Source of the DNA: Duncaniella sp.
Lineage (GTDB): Bacteria > Bacteroidota > Bacteroidia > Bacteroidales > Muribaculaceae
Length of the DNA: 64,000 bases
Direction of reading: 5' to 3'
Assembly: GCA_023664955.1 (NCBI GenBank)
Contig: JAMPEV010000001.1
Span: forward strand, 595,756 to 659,755
In this document: piece after piece, positions 17,361 to 26,124 of the stretch
How positions within the stretch are numbered: position 1 is the stretch's first letter
Layout of the letters: every line of letters begins with the position of its first letter
Position numbers and translations under genes: made by a program
The notes under the pieces: model-generated
The model's input: only the letters and a program-made list of their open reading frames with translations
Database searches by the model: none
What the model was told of the DNA's origin: nothing

Positions 17361-18365
17361 TTATTGTTCTGTTACTCCCTTTTCAGAGTTTTCCTTTTCA
17401 ATCTCTTCTTTCTCGTTTTTTTCTTTTTCGGAGTGGTCGAAGCGTTCGTAAGCTTCCACGATACGTTGGACGAGGGCGTGACGGACGATGTCTTTTTTGC
17501 CAAATTCCACTTTTCCGATACCAGGGACGTCTTTGAGGACTTTTAGCGCTTGGATTAGACCGGAGGTGACTGAACGAGGTAGGTCAATCTGGGTGGCGTC
17601 GCCGGTGATAATCATCTTGGCATTCATTCCAAGGCGCGTGAGGAACATTTTAATCTGATGTACGGTGGTGTTTTGAGCTTCGTCGAGCACTATCACGGCG
17701 TCGTTTAGGGTTCGACCGCGCATGAAGGCGAGGGGTGCGATTTGGATGACGTTGGTCTCCATGTATTCCTTCAGTTTCACCGGGGGAATCATATCCTCGA
17801 GGGCATCGTAAAGTGGCTGTAAATATGGATCAATCTTATCCTTCATATCTCCGGGAAGGAAACCGAGTTTTTCTCCGGCTTCCACTGCGGGACGGGAGAG
17901 GATAATCTTGCGAGCCTCGCGATTCTTCAACGCTTTGACAGCCATGGCGATAGCTACATATGTTTTGCCTGTTCCTGCAGGGCCGAGGGCAAATGTGAGG
18001 TCGTTTTCGTTAAAAGCCTTTACGAGAAGAGCCTGATTGGTGTTTCTCGGGCCGATTGGTTTGCCGTTGACGCCGTAAATAATCACATCATCGCGGCGAG
18101 GCTCAGAGGGCGATTTCCCCTTGACGATATCGAGAATCACATCCTCAGTGAGCTTATTGTATTTTATGCAGTAATCCTCTAATTCTTTGATTTTCTTCTC
18201 AAACTCCGCAGTTTCGGCATCATCGCCGATTACCTTTATCACCGAACCGCGAGCCGCCATGCGCAATTTGGGGAAGAGATTGCGGATGAGGTGCATATTG
18301 GAGTTGTTGACACCGTAGAAGCTAACCGGATCCACGGAGTCGATTATTACGATGCGTTCTATCAT
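17361..18365 (-). CDS. PhoH-family ATPase
   Basis: This 334-residue cytoplasmic P-loop ATPase is thought to act in RNA metabolism or stress. Walker A is ALGPAGTGKT (about residue 125), Walker B is VIVLDEAQN, and TGDATQIDLP is the sensor-type motif. The N-terminal region resembles the small domain found in PhoH/PhoL proteins. The C terminus is a Lys/Glu-rich tail. It is the last gene of a minus-strand unit behind the DUF6452 and DUF6048 genes, 12 bp after the latter. The cellular substrate is unknown. Confidence 0.9.
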   Translation of the reverse strand: MIERIVIIDSVDPVSFYGVNNSNMHLIRNLFPKLRMAARGSVIKVIGDDAETAEFEKKIKELEDYCIKYNKLTEDVILDIVKGKSPSEPRRDDVIIYGVNGKPIGPRNTNQALLVKAFNENDLTFALGPAGTGKTYVAIAMAVKALKNREARKIILSRPAVEAGEKLGFLPGDMKDKIDPYLQPLYDALEDMIPPVKLKEYMETNVIQIAPLAFMRGRTLNDAVIVLDEAQNTTVHQIKMFLTRLGMNAKMIITGDATQIDLPRSVTSGLIQALKVLKDVPGIGKVEFGKKDIVRHALVQRIVEAYERFDHSEKEKNEKEEIEKENSEKGVTEQ

Positions 18366-18377
18366 ATTATTAATGAG

Positions 18378-19259
18378 TTAAAGGGTGTCAGGTTTGGTGG
18401 TTGGTTTGTTGTTAATTGGGATTGTATACATTACGGAGAAATTGCCGGTAACATTCCCTGAGCGTTTGCCGTATCCGGGGATATACATCGGTTCGCCATG
18501 GGGGTTGGTTGATTCATGGAGTATGGAGTGGTATATGAAATGCCATCCGAACGATATGTCCTTGAATACTCTCACTTTCAGCCCGAGGGTAATTTCGAAA
18601 TAGCCGGCAGTGTTCTTCTGATTGTCAAGATTATACTGTGAAGGATCTCGCCAATATCCTTCATCGACGGTCACATTTTCCAGACTCCACTTGTAGGAAG
18701 TGAAACCGTAGCGCAACCCCATCTGCAACTTGTAGTCAGGATTGGAATTGTAAAGGAAATTGTAGGAAGCCCCTATCTTAAAATACGGTGACACACCGGT
18801 TTTAAATGTGAAATTCTGAAGAGCCGGGGTGTCGTTTATATTTCCGACACCTAAGGCGAAATATGGAAAATAACGGTTGTGAAGGCTCACTTCGCCCCAC
18901 ACATCGCCAAGTCCGTACTTCTGACCGAAAGCTCGCAGAGCCACATCCCAGAAATTGAATCCTACAATCACCTCGTGAAGGAGAGGAAATTCCATCTTCG
19001 GGGGAGCTTTAAGGAGCGTTGAGTCCACATATTCCGAACCGGTGACGGTGTCAACGAGGATGATATTGCCATTTATGTCGCTTTTCTCCACCAAGCGTGA
19101 GCGGTCAAATTCGTCAGTCTTCTCCTTCTTGGGCTTACCGGGATCGGCCGGTTGCACCGGAGTGACACGGCGCTGGGCTGAAAGGTCAAGCGCGAATACG
19201 AGCATCAGGAATAGGATCGGGAGCACTCGGGCGGCTCCGTGACGTAGAAACTGTTTCAT
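18378..19259 (-). CDS. DUF6048-like secreted protein, probable outer-membrane beta-barrel
   Basis: This 293-residue protein has a signal peptide (LPILFLMLVFALDLSAQ) and then a Pro/Lys-rich stretch. The remainder alternates aromatic and polar residues (HNRYFPYFALGVG, GASYNFLYN, LQMGLRYGFTSYKW, FEITLGLKVRV, GWHFIYHS), the pattern of an outer-membrane beta-barrel. I recognise it as a DUF6048-type family of Bacteroidales with no known function. It begins 3 nt after the DUF6452 stop codon and precedes phoH, so the three genes are one operon. Confidence 0.7.
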   Translation of the reverse strand: MKQFLRHGAARVLPILFLMLVFALDLSAQRRVTPVQPADPGKPKKEKTDEFDRSRLVEKSDINGNIILVDTVTGSEYVDSTLLKAPPKMEFPLLHEVIVGFNFWDVALRAFGQKYGLGDVWGEVSLHNRYFPYFALGVGNINDTPALQNFTFKTGVSPYFKIGASYNFLYNSNPDYKLQMGLRYGFTSYKWSLENVTVDEGYWRDPSQYNLDNQKNTAGYFEITLGLKVRVFKDISFGWHFIYHSILHESTNPHGEPMYIPGYGKRSGNVTGNFSVMYTIPINNKPTTKPDTL

Positions 19260-19262
19260 CGG

Positions 19263-19829
19263 TTATTCTTGTTTGACCTTGAATACGACTTCCGTCCCTT
19301 CGTCCGACAAAGAACGAGATTGTTTATCGGGCGTTGAGGTGCGGAAGTAAATCTGAATTGTCTCTCTGTCCACGTTGGTGATAAGAGAATCCACAAGAGC
19401 CACGGAGTCAACAATATGGCGAGTGTAGGAGTAGCTCGTGATGAGATAATGGTACATCGCCCCACACTCTTCGGAAGCGAAGTAGGGGATGGTTTTATAG
19501 TTGAACGTCAACGTGTCGTAAAGCTCCGCGAAGTTAAGGGAGCTTTGGCGATACTGGATGCAGAATGAGGTGGTGGACTTGGTGCTTCTAAACGGTAGAT
19601 AAAGCTCAGAAACCTTTTTATTGGGAGCTAAAAGGAGGGAGTCGTTGGGCGCACCCACGCCTTCCACGGCGATTGAGTCGGGGGTAACTTTGTCACCGGT
19701 ACTTATTGAGTAGAATCCTGCGAGAGGGAGCGAATTCTGATTGTCAGTGCATCCGGTGGAAGAACTGCAACCGGCTATAAGGTGCAGCCCTGTAAGCACA
19801 CTGATGATATGGAAAAGGTGTCTCTTCAA
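19263..19829 (-). CDS. DUF6452-like lipoprotein
   Basis: This 188-residue protein has a short signal peptide and lipobox (LIAGC), so it is a predicted lipoprotein. The mature part is mostly short beta strands (SELYLPFRSTKSTTSFCIQY, DTLTFNYKTIPYFAS) and ends with an acidic and basic tail. It fits the DUF6452 family, found in Bacteroidales upstream of DUF6048. The likely role is a periplasmic partner of the adjacent beta-barrel protein; that is inference from the 3-nt spacing. Confidence 0.65.
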   Translation of the reverse strand: MKRHLFHIISVLTGLHLIAGCSSSTGCTDNQNSLPLAGFYSISTGDKVTPDSIAVEGVGAPNDSLLLAPNKKVSELYLPFRSTKSTTSFCIQYRQSSLNFAELYDTLTFNYKTIPYFASEECGAMYHYLITSYSYTRHIVDSVALVDSLITNVDRETIQIYFRTSTPDKQSRSLSDEGTEVVFKVKQE

Positions 19830-19948
19830 ATTGAATGAATGAAGTTAATGATATTGACCTGAAATAAGTGGTGGGGAGAGAAATCCGTTCTTATTACGGC
19901 TCTTTATGATTTTTAACAGTCAAGAGGGGCAATGAGTTTGAACGAATG

Positions 19949-20485
19949 TTAAAATTTGCCCCATTTTATTATCTCGTTAAATGACTTGCGCTTCTTCTCG
20001 GGGATTTCGAGACCCTCAGCGGGATAGCCGATCGGGATAATGGCAATTGGCTCAATGTCATCGGGGAGATTGAACGCTTTAGAGATAATTTCCGCATCGA
20101 AATTGCACACCCAGCATGTGGCGAGTTCCATCGCTGTTGCAGCGAGACAAAGATGCTCCACTGCGATTGATACGTCCACGTCGGTGTGGTCCTTGCCGTC
20201 GTGCTGGCGATGCCACGCCTCGGAGTGCACACCACATGCCACTATAAATTCGGGTGCGGTGCGAATCCATTCACGGTCGTAGCTCTCAAAGATTGCGTTG
20301 CGAAGCTCATCGCTGTCGGCAATGAGGAACATCCACGGCTGGCGGTTGCATGCCGATGGGGCGAGTCTTACCACATCCATCACTGCGAGGAGTGAGTCGC
20401 GCTCTACGGTCTGGTCGGAGTATGAACGGCATGAGAAACGGTCGCGTGCCAGTTCGTATAATTGAGGATAAGCGTTTGATTGCAT
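19949..20485 (-). CDS. Nitroreductase-family FMN oxidoreductase
   Basis: This 178-residue flavoprotein has the FMN-binding start RDRFSCRSYSDQTV, the PSACNRQPW segment that stacks on the flavin, and AVEHLCLAATAMELATCWV in the dimer helix. It is near the short end of the family. Physiological substrates of such proteins are usually unknown; candidates are quinones, nitro compounds or enones. It is the third gene of a minus-strand unit with DUF4199 and GT2 genes, 57 bp after the GT2 start-side neighbour. GGGGCAA/TTGCCCC arms at 19926-19962 may form its terminator across the stop codon. Confidence 0.85.
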   Translation of the reverse strand: MQSNAYPQLYELARDRFSCRSYSDQTVERDSLLAVMDVVRLAPSACNRQPWMFLIADSDELRNAIFESYDREWIRTAPEFIVACGVHSEAWHRQHDGKDHTDVDVSIAVEHLCLAATAMELATCWVCNFDAEIISKAFNLPDDIEPIAIIPIGYPAEGLEIPEKKRKSFNEIIKWGKF

Positions 20486-20542
20486 TGTATTCTACTTTAA
20501 ATTCTGTTTGTGGGGCAGAGCCGTTAAGTTTGATGCTTTATT

Positions 20543-21514
20543 TCAGTCCTGCTTATCAATTGTTTCTATTGTTTCTTTTATCTCGTAATGATTGCGGGAG
20601 GGGGAATTGCGTACCACAAGTTCGCCGATGAATCCGGTGAGGAATAGCATAGTTCCGAGAATCATGGTGGTAAGTGCGAGGAAGAAGTAAGGAGATTCGG
20701 TGACGAGTTTGTAGTCATCACCGCTATACATATGGTAAAGTTTTCCGAATCCCACCACTATTACCGCGATAAATCCGATTATGAACATCATGGACCCGAG
20801 CAGACCGAAAAAGTGCATTGGTTTGGCTCCGAATTTACCGGTAAACCAAAGGGTTGCGAGGTCGAGGTAGCCGTTCACAAATCTGTCCAGGCCGAACTTG
20901 GTTGAGCCGTATTTGCGGGCTTGATGCTGCACCACTTTCTCGCCTATGTGGGTAAAGCCGGCGTTTTTTGCAAGATAAGGGATGTAGCGATGCATATCGC
21001 CATAAACCTCTATATGCTTCACCACGTCAAGCCGATAAGCCTTGAGACCGCAGTTGAAATCGTGCAAATTCTTAATGCCGCTTACCTTACGGGCAGTTGC
21101 GTTGAAAAGCTTGGTGGGAATAGTTTTCGACAGGGGGTCGTAGCGTTTTCGTTTCCATCCCGACACCAGATCGTAGCCATCGCGCATAATCATTCGGTAT
21201 AGTTCCGGAATCTCGTCGGGCGAGTCCTGGAGGTCGGCATCCATAGTGATAACCACGTCTCCCTGAGCCGCCTTAAAGCCGGTGTTGAGGGCCGGGGATT
21301 TGCCGTAATTCCTGCGGAAGGATATGCCGCGCATCGAAGGGTACTGTTCATGAATACTGTGGATTATCTTCCAAGAATCGTCGGTAGAGCCGTCGTCGAT
21401 GAACAGCACTTCGTAGGTGAAATCATCGTTTTTCATCACGCGGTCAATCCATGCTGCCAATTCCGGTAGCGACTCCGCTTCATTGTATAGGGGTATGACA
21501 ACTGATATATCCAT
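20543..21514 (-). CDS. Membrane GT2 glycosyltransferase (DPM1/ArnC-like)
   Basis: This 323-residue enzyme has an N-terminal GT-A catalytic domain (SVVIPLYNEAESLPEL, FIDDGSTDDS, ITMDADLQDSPDEIPEL) and two C-terminal membrane helices (FFGLLGSMMFIIGFIAVIVVG and YFFLALTTMILGTMLFLTGFI). This arrangement is that of transferases that load a sugar onto undecaprenyl phosphate on the cytoplasmic face, as ArnC or GtrB do. The donor sugar cannot be told from sequence. The DUF4199 gene lies 38 bp upstream, so the two membrane proteins probably act together or are simply co-regulated. Confidence 0.88.
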   Translation of the reverse strand: MDISVVIPLYNEAESLPELAAWIDRVMKNDDFTYEVLFIDDGSTDDSWKIIHSIHEQYPSMRGISFRRNYGKSPALNTGFKAAQGDVVITMDADLQDSPDEIPELYRMIMRDGYDLVSGWKRKRYDPLSKTIPTKLFNATARKVSGIKNLHDFNCGLKAYRLDVVKHIEVYGDMHRYIPYLAKNAGFTHIGEKVVQHQARKYGSTKFGLDRFVNGYLDLATLWFTGKFGAKPMHFFGLLGSMMFIIGFIAVIVVGFGKLYHMYSGDDYKLVTESPYFFLALTTMILGTMLFLTGFIGELVVRNSPSRNHYEIKETIETIDKQD

Positions 21515-21552
21515 TGTTTTGTCAGGTCAGATTATATCGTTCTTACAAATGC

Positions 21553-22095
21553 TTACTTATTTAGATATTGACGCAATTTAATGCGGCGCCGGATTGTGAG
21601 GACAGAGCCGATTATTATGGAGAGGATTGAGCCGGTGACAATCGCTAAGAGGATGATTTGAGTCACGATGTACATCGGCGAGGGGATGAAGTTGGCTTTT
21701 ATCATTTGGTCAGCGATGTCGGCAAATTCTTGAATAGTGGCATCGTCGGAGGATGCTCCGGCTTCCACTATCATCTTCAGCTGATTGACGATGAAGTCGG
21801 GCTCAATCCATTTGAGATATACCACTAATACCACTCCGGCTATCAACACTCCGCACACAAAGATCACTACCCCCTGCATCCAGAGCATCGGGAATGTTGA
21901 GAATTCTTTCAGCTTCTTATCGAAACGCCTCATGAACCGGTATATGACCACAGGGACACATACCGCCATGACGAATGTGAGGTATGACAGCGAAGGGAAA
22001 TGTGATGAAAGCAGCGAAGCCAAGAACATGACCGAGAGGTATATTCCGAAGAAAAATCCGTCGTCGGCACCGCGTCGATAGGGTGATGGTATCAT
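21553..22095 (-). CDS. DUF4199-family membrane protein
   Basis: This is a 180-residue integral membrane protein with four hydrophobic helices: FFFGIYLSVMFLASLL, LTFVMAVCVPVVIYRF, GVVIFVCGVLIAGVVLVVYL and IVTQIILLAIVTGSILSIIIGSV. The charged loop after helix 2 (MRRFDKKLKEFSTFP) fits DUF4199, a Bacteroidota family of unknown role. A start at 22146 is possible by frame, but the promoter at 22116-22147 would then lie inside the gene; ATG 22095 (MIPSPYRRG) is chosen. It leads the unit with GT2 and nitroreductase genes. Confidence 0.75.
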   Translation of the reverse strand: MIPSPYRRGADDGFFFGIYLSVMFLASLLSSHFPSLSYLTFVMAVCVPVVIYRFMRRFDKKLKEFSTFPMLWMQGVVIFVCGVLIAGVVLVVYLKWIEPDFIVNQLKMIVEAGASSDDATIQEFADIADQMIKANFIPSPMYIVTQIILLAIVTGSILSIIIGSVLTIRRRIKLRQYLNK

Positions 22096-22115
22096 ATATT
22101 TGTGATAATGAGATG

Positions 22116-22162
22116 CAAAGTTATACAAATTTTGGCAGTTAATCAAGAAAGTTGTAACTTTG
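22116..22162. promoter_or_regulatory. Interleaved divergent promoters (DUF4199 / lptE)
   Basis: Minus strand: a -7 box TAACTTTG (complement of 22116-22123) with CTTG at 22144-22147 as -33, 20-bp spacing. Plus strand: TTTG at 22131-22134 and TAACTTTG at 22155-22162, 20-bp spacing. Each promoter's -33 box lies between the boxes of the other, so polymerase could not occupy both at once. Confidence 0.65.
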
Positions 22163-22217
22163 TAGTGATGAAATCAATCCGTATACAGATTTTATTACCT
22201 TTTAATATCCTCTAAGA

Positions 22218-22745
22218 ATGGGACAACTCCTTAAGCTATATATCACCCGGATAGTAATTATGCTCGCGGCCGCGCTACCTTTGGGCGGTTGCATCCCGAG
22301 CTTCACCCTTAATGGCGCGCCGATCGACTATGATGTTTATAAAACTATCTATGTGTCGCAGTTCCCTATTCGTGCCGCTTTAGTATATCCGCCTCTTCAA
22401 CAGACTTTTGAGAATGAACTTTTGGACTATATCACTCGTAATACACGCCTGCGCACCGTCGACTCAGCCGCCGATATTCAAATGGAAGGTGAAATTACAG
22501 GCTATAGCCTATCTCCACAAGCCGTTACTGAAAATGCCTATGCGTCCAAAACTCGTCTGACAATCCAGGTTAGGGTAAGATATGTGGATAACAAGAAAGC
22601 CAACAAGGATATAGACCAGACGTTTAGTGCATACCGCGATTTCGACAGTAGCGAGATGCTTAATGATGTGCAGGATCAGTTGTGTCAGGAGATTTCAGAA
22701 GAGCTTGTCAACCTTATTTTCAATGCCACGTTGGGCGATTGGTAA
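22218..22745 (+). CDS. lptE: LPS-assembly lipoprotein LptE-like
   Basis: This 175-residue lipoprotein (lipobox LGGC, Cys about residue 25) resembles Bacteroidota LptE, the plug of the LptD outer-membrane translocon that delivers LPS to the cell surface. Supporting segments are SFTLNGAPIDYDVYKTIYVSQF at the mature N terminus, PPLQQTFENELLDYI, LRTVDSAADIQMEGEITGY and a conserved C-terminal amphipathic helix. The position upstream of secG is shared with other Bacteroidales. The function is inferred from family resemblance. Confidence 0.8.
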   Translation: MGQLLKLYITRIVIMLAAALPLGGCIPSFTLNGAPIDYDVYKTIYVSQFPIRAALVYPPLQQTFENELLDYITRNTRLRTVDSAADIQMEGEITGYSLSPQAVTENAYASKTRLTIQVRVRYVDNKKANKDIDQTFSAYRDFDSSEMLNDVQDQLCQEISEELVNLIFNATLGDW

Positions 22746-22777
22746 TCTGCCTTCCCCATGAAAGTTCAAATAGTGCC

Positions 22778-23584
22778 ATGAACGAAGATTTGCAAAAATT
22801 CCTTGATTTGCTGCGCGACCCGTCGGCTCCGGCTGATGCCGAGTTGATTAGGCGGTTGGTTGACACATATCCTTTTTTCACGCTTCCGGCCGTGACTCTA
22901 CTAAGGAGGAAAGGGAAGGATTTAGACCCGGGATTGCGGGCTGCCATGATGGAGCGTATAGCTCTCAATGCCACAGATGCTGAGTCATTGTTGCTCCTCA
23001 CCGACCGCGATCGTGATTCCTGGCTGCATTTCTACCCTGACGAAACTCCGAAGGAAGTGACAACTGACGATGCAATATCAACATTCCTCGAAACCTACGG
23101 TCATTCTACACCCGAAGAGGATCAACTTCTCGAACGGCTCATATTTAATCCTACACCCGACTATTCAACAATCCTCTCGCGAGAAGAAGAGGAGAGTTTG
23201 CCGCCGGCCGTTGAGCCCGGTGATGATTCCCAGGATGCGCTTATTAACGCATTCATACTCAAGTCCAAGTCGGGCACGGAGCATCTCATGCCACAGTTGC
23301 CGGAGCCGGAAGGTGACGAGGCCTTGCCGGTGGTGGAGGTCAAGCGTCAGGAGGTGCCCACGGCAATGTCTCCCGAAGATCACCCCAAGGAGGCCGTGCC
23401 CCATGGCGATGATTCCTCATTGCGTGAAAGTCTGGCTAAAATTTATATAAAACAGCATCGTTACGACAAGGCATTTGAAATTATTCACAGTTTGAGTTTG
23501 AATAATCCAAAAAAAAGTATTTACTTTGCAGACCAATTGCGCTTTCTGCGTAAATTGATATTGAACAGCAAGTATAGTAAATGA
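22778..23584 (+). CDS. Conserved protein of unknown function between lptE and secG
   Basis: This 268-residue soluble protein has no signal peptide (MNEDLQKFLDLLRDP). The N-terminal half is helical, the middle is acidic and low in complexity (residues about 120-220), and the last 45 residues (SLRESLAKIYIKQHRYDKAFEII followed by LNNPKKSIYFADQLRFLRKLI) look like one TPR-type helical hairpin plus a capping helix. A start at 22682 would overlap lptE by 64 bp, so ATG 22778 is used. I cannot assign a function; the position between lptE and secG suggests an envelope or secretion link. Confidence 0.65.
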   Translation: MNEDLQKFLDLLRDPSAPADAELIRRLVDTYPFFTLPAVTLLRRKGKDLDPGLRAAMMERIALNATDAESLLLLTDRDRDSWLHFYPDETPKEVTTDDAISTFLETYGHSTPEEDQLLERLIFNPTPDYSTILSREEEESLPPAVEPGDDSQDALINAFILKSKSGTEHLMPQLPEPEGDEALPVVEVKRQEVPTAMSPEDHPKEAVPHGDDSSLRESLAKIYIKQHRYDKAFEIIHSLSLNNPKKSIYFADQLRFLRKLILNSKYSK

Positions 23585-23655
23585 ACATCGAAACGATATT
23601 CAGGTTAGTTTTTGAAGTTCAAAAAATAAAACAAAATAAACATTTTCAATAAATT

Positions 23656-24057
23656 ATGTACGTTGTATTGATCATCCTGACACTTATCTGCGCAGTGCTT
23701 CTCATCTGTGTGGTACTTGTTCAGAAGTCTAAGGGCGGAGGCCTTTCATCATCATTTGCCGGTAGCAACCAGATAATGGGCGTTCGCCGCACCAACAGCT
23801 TTATCGAAAAGCTCACATGGTCACTTGCCGGAATCATCTGCGTTTTGGCTATCCTCTCAACATTCTGCATGCCGAAGGCAATCAACTCAACCTCATCACG
23901 CGTAAACGCACCTGCCGCAACAGAGCAGACCGTTCCGGGCGACTTCAATACTCCGGCTCCTACCGCTGCTCCGACTGATGGCGCTGCTGCCGCTGCTGGT
24001 GATACAGATGCAGCCGCAGCCGCTACAGAAGCTGCTCCTGTTGAGGCTGGTGAGTAA
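23656..24057 (+). CDS. secG: Preprotein translocase subunit SecG
   Basis: This 133-residue inner-membrane protein has two helices: VVLIILTLICAVLLICVVLVQKSKGGGLSS with the diagnostic QKSKGGGL motif, and SLAGIICVLAILSTF. Between them lies the GSNQIMGVRRTNSFIEKLTW loop typical of SecG. SecG assists SecYE in protein export. The C-terminal 45 residues are an Ala/Thr/Pro-rich tail, common in Bacteroidota versions and probably disordered. Confidence 0.92.
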   Translation: MYVVLIILTLICAVLLICVVLVQKSKGGGLSSSFAGSNQIMGVRRTNSFIEKLTWSLAGIICVLAILSTFCMPKAINSTSSRVNAPAATEQTVPGDFNTPAPTAAPTDGAAAAAGDTDAAAAATEAAPVEAGE

Positions 24058-24118
24058 TCCACTCTTCCCATGACGTGGAGGTGGATGCCGCGAGTTGGTC
24101 CACAAAAATATAAACTAT

Positions 24119-24160
24119 GCCTGCTCTGACATTATTGCGTCGGTGCAGGCTTGATTTGTT
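24119..24160 (+). terminator. Terminator after secG
   Basis: GCCTGCTCTGAC (24119-24130) pairs with GTCGGTGCAGGC (24139-24150) with one mismatch and one G-U pair, followed by TTGATTTGTT. Confidence 0.6.
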
Positions 24161-24199
24161 ATCACATATTTTGTCAGTCATCACACAATATAGACTTGC

Positions 24200-26032
24200 A
24201 TGAAAGACTTTTGGAGCTTATTAATCAGGTTTGTGCCTCCATATAAGAAGTACCTGGCTCTTAATATCTTCTTTAATATCCTCGCCGCTTTCCTCACACT
24301 ATTTTCTTTCGCTTTGATTATCCCTATTTTACAGATGCTTTTCAAGGTGAATGAGGCCACGTATACGTTTATGCCTGTTGGAAGCGCATCTCTGAAGGAT
24401 GTGGCGGTCAATAATTTCTATTGGGTGACACAAGATTGTATTGAGAAGTATGGCTCTATGACCACTTTGGTACTACTTGCGGTGGCCCTTGTGGTGATGA
24501 CGGCGTTCAAGACCGGAGCCACATATCTGAGCTCTTATTTCGTGATACCAATGCGCTCGGGCATTGTGAGGGACATACGCAATTTCGTGTATGACAAGAT
24601 AGTGACTCTCCCTATCTCTTATTTTACCACCGAGCGAAAGGGTGACGTAATGGCGCGTATGACAGGCGATGTCGCTGAAATTGAAAATTCAATCATGTCA
24701 TCGTTAGATATGCTTTTCAAGAATCCGGTGATGATTATCGTGTGCTTGGGGATGATGATTGTGATTTCATGGAAATTGACGCTTTTTGTGCTGGTACTCC
24801 TGCCGATTGCCGGGTTAGTTATGGGACGTGTCGGCAAACGCTTGAAACGTAAATCATTACAAGGTCAGCAGCAATGGGGTGTGTTGATGAGTAATATCGA
24901 GGAAACGCTCGGCGGACTGCGTATCATCAAAGCATTCAATGCCGAGGACAAAGTGAGATACCGTTTCCATGAAGGAAATCAACGGTTTTATAATATCACA
25001 AATTCTGTGCAGCGTCGCCAGTCGCTCGCACATCCTATGAGTGAGTTTCTGGGCACCATCACCATCGCGATTGTGCTATGTTTCGGAGGAACTTTAATCC
25101 TTTCGGGTAATTCAACGATGGATGCAGCTTCGTTCATCTATTATTTGGTAATATTTTATAGCATCATCAACCCGGCAAAGGACTTATCGAAGGCGGTTTA
25201 CAGTATTCAGAAGGGACTTGCATCAATGGTGCGTGTGGATGCCATCTTGGATGCTACTAACCCGATTAAAGACCCTGAAAATCCGCAGGAAATATCCGAT
25301 TTCAAGGGTAATGTGGTATATGATAATGTGACTTTCGGCTACGATGCTGATGTGCCGGTGGTTAACTGTGTCAATCTTAACATCAAGCCGGGAGAGACCG
25401 TGGCTCTTGTGGGGCAGAGTGGAAGCGGTAAGTCAACTCTCGCCGATCTTCTCCCTCGCTTTTACGATGTGCAGCAAGGGTCGATTAAGGTTGATGGCAA
25501 GGATATCCGTGACCTCCGTGTGCATGAGCTTCGCGGACTGATGGGTAATGTGAACCAAGAAGCTATTTTGTTCAATGACAGTATATTTAATAATATAGCA
25601 TTCGGTGTTAAGAATGCGACCAAGGAAGAGGTTATTGAGGCGGCGAAGATAGCAAATGCCCATGAATTCATCATGTCCACTGAGCATGGATATGATACCA
25701 ATATCGGTGACCGCGGCTGCCGTCTGTCAGGAGGACAACGCCAGCGTCTTTCAATCGCACGCGCTATATTGAAGAATCCACCGATTTTGATTCTCGACGA
25801 GGCCACTTCGGCCCTTGACAGCGAAAGCGAGAAACTTGTGCAGGAGGCCCTTGAGCGACTGATGAAAAATCGCACCACGCTGGTGATTGCCCACCGCTTG
25901 TCGACCATCAAGAACGCCTCACAGATATGTGTGCTTCATGAAGGCCGTATCGTAGAGCAGGGCACCCATGAGCAGCTCCTCAATCTCAACGGCTATTACA
26001 CCCGCCTCGTCGAAATGCAATCGATGAGGTAA
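24200..26032 (+). CDS. MsbA-like ABC exporter (fused permease and ATPase)
   Basis: This 610-residue inner-membrane half-transporter works as a homodimer. Six helices span residues about 15-330; the ATPase domain follows with Walker A GQSGSGKST (about residue 403), signature LSGGQRQR (about 508), Walker B ILILDEATSALDS (about 528) and switch His in VIAHRLSTI. The build is that of lipid exporters such as MsbA, which flips lipid A precursors. Proximity to lptE fits lipid A export, but drug or other lipid export is possible because this family is broad. Confidence 0.85.
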   Translation: MKDFWSLLIRFVPPYKKYLALNIFFNILAAFLTLFSFALIIPILQMLFKVNEATYTFMPVGSASLKDVAVNNFYWVTQDCIEKYGSMTTLVLLAVALVVMTAFKTGATYLSSYFVIPMRSGIVRDIRNFVYDKIVTLPISYFTTERKGDVMARMTGDVAEIENSIMSSLDMLFKNPVMIIVCLGMMIVISWKLTLFVLVLLPIAGLVMGRVGKRLKRKSLQGQQQWGVLMSNIEETLGGLRIIKAFNAEDKVRYRFHEGNQRFYNITNSVQRRQSLAHPMSEFLGTITIAIVLCFGGTLILSGNSTMDAASFIYYLVIFYSIINPAKDLSKAVYSIQKGLASMVRVDAILDATNPIKDPENPQEISDFKGNVVYDNVTFGYDADVPVVNCVNLNIKPGETVALVGQSGSGKSTLADLLPRFYDVQQGSIKVDGKDIRDLRVHELRGLMGNVNQEAILFNDSIFNNIAFGVKNATKEEVIEAAKIANAHEFIMSTEHGYDTNIGDRGCRLSGGQRQRLSIARAILKNPPILILDEATSALDSESEKLVQEALERLMKNRTTLVIAHRLSTIKNASQICVLHEGRIVEQGTHEQLLNLNGYYTRLVEMQSMR

Positions 26033-26059
26033 AGAGGTAGATATAGGATGATATCATAG

Positions 26060-26089
26060 GACTTATAAGATATATAAGACTTATAAGTC
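26060..26089. terminator. Bidirectional terminator between convergent exporter and tolC genes
   Basis: GACTTATAAG (26060-26069) and CTTATAAGTC (26080-26089) form a perfect 10-bp inverted repeat with a 10-nt loop, framed by CATAG and CTATG. It lies in the 92-bp gap between two convergent stop codons. Confidence 0.45.
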
Positions 26090-26124
26090 AGAGTGCTATG
26101 GCATTCTGAAAGGATTTTCAATTA

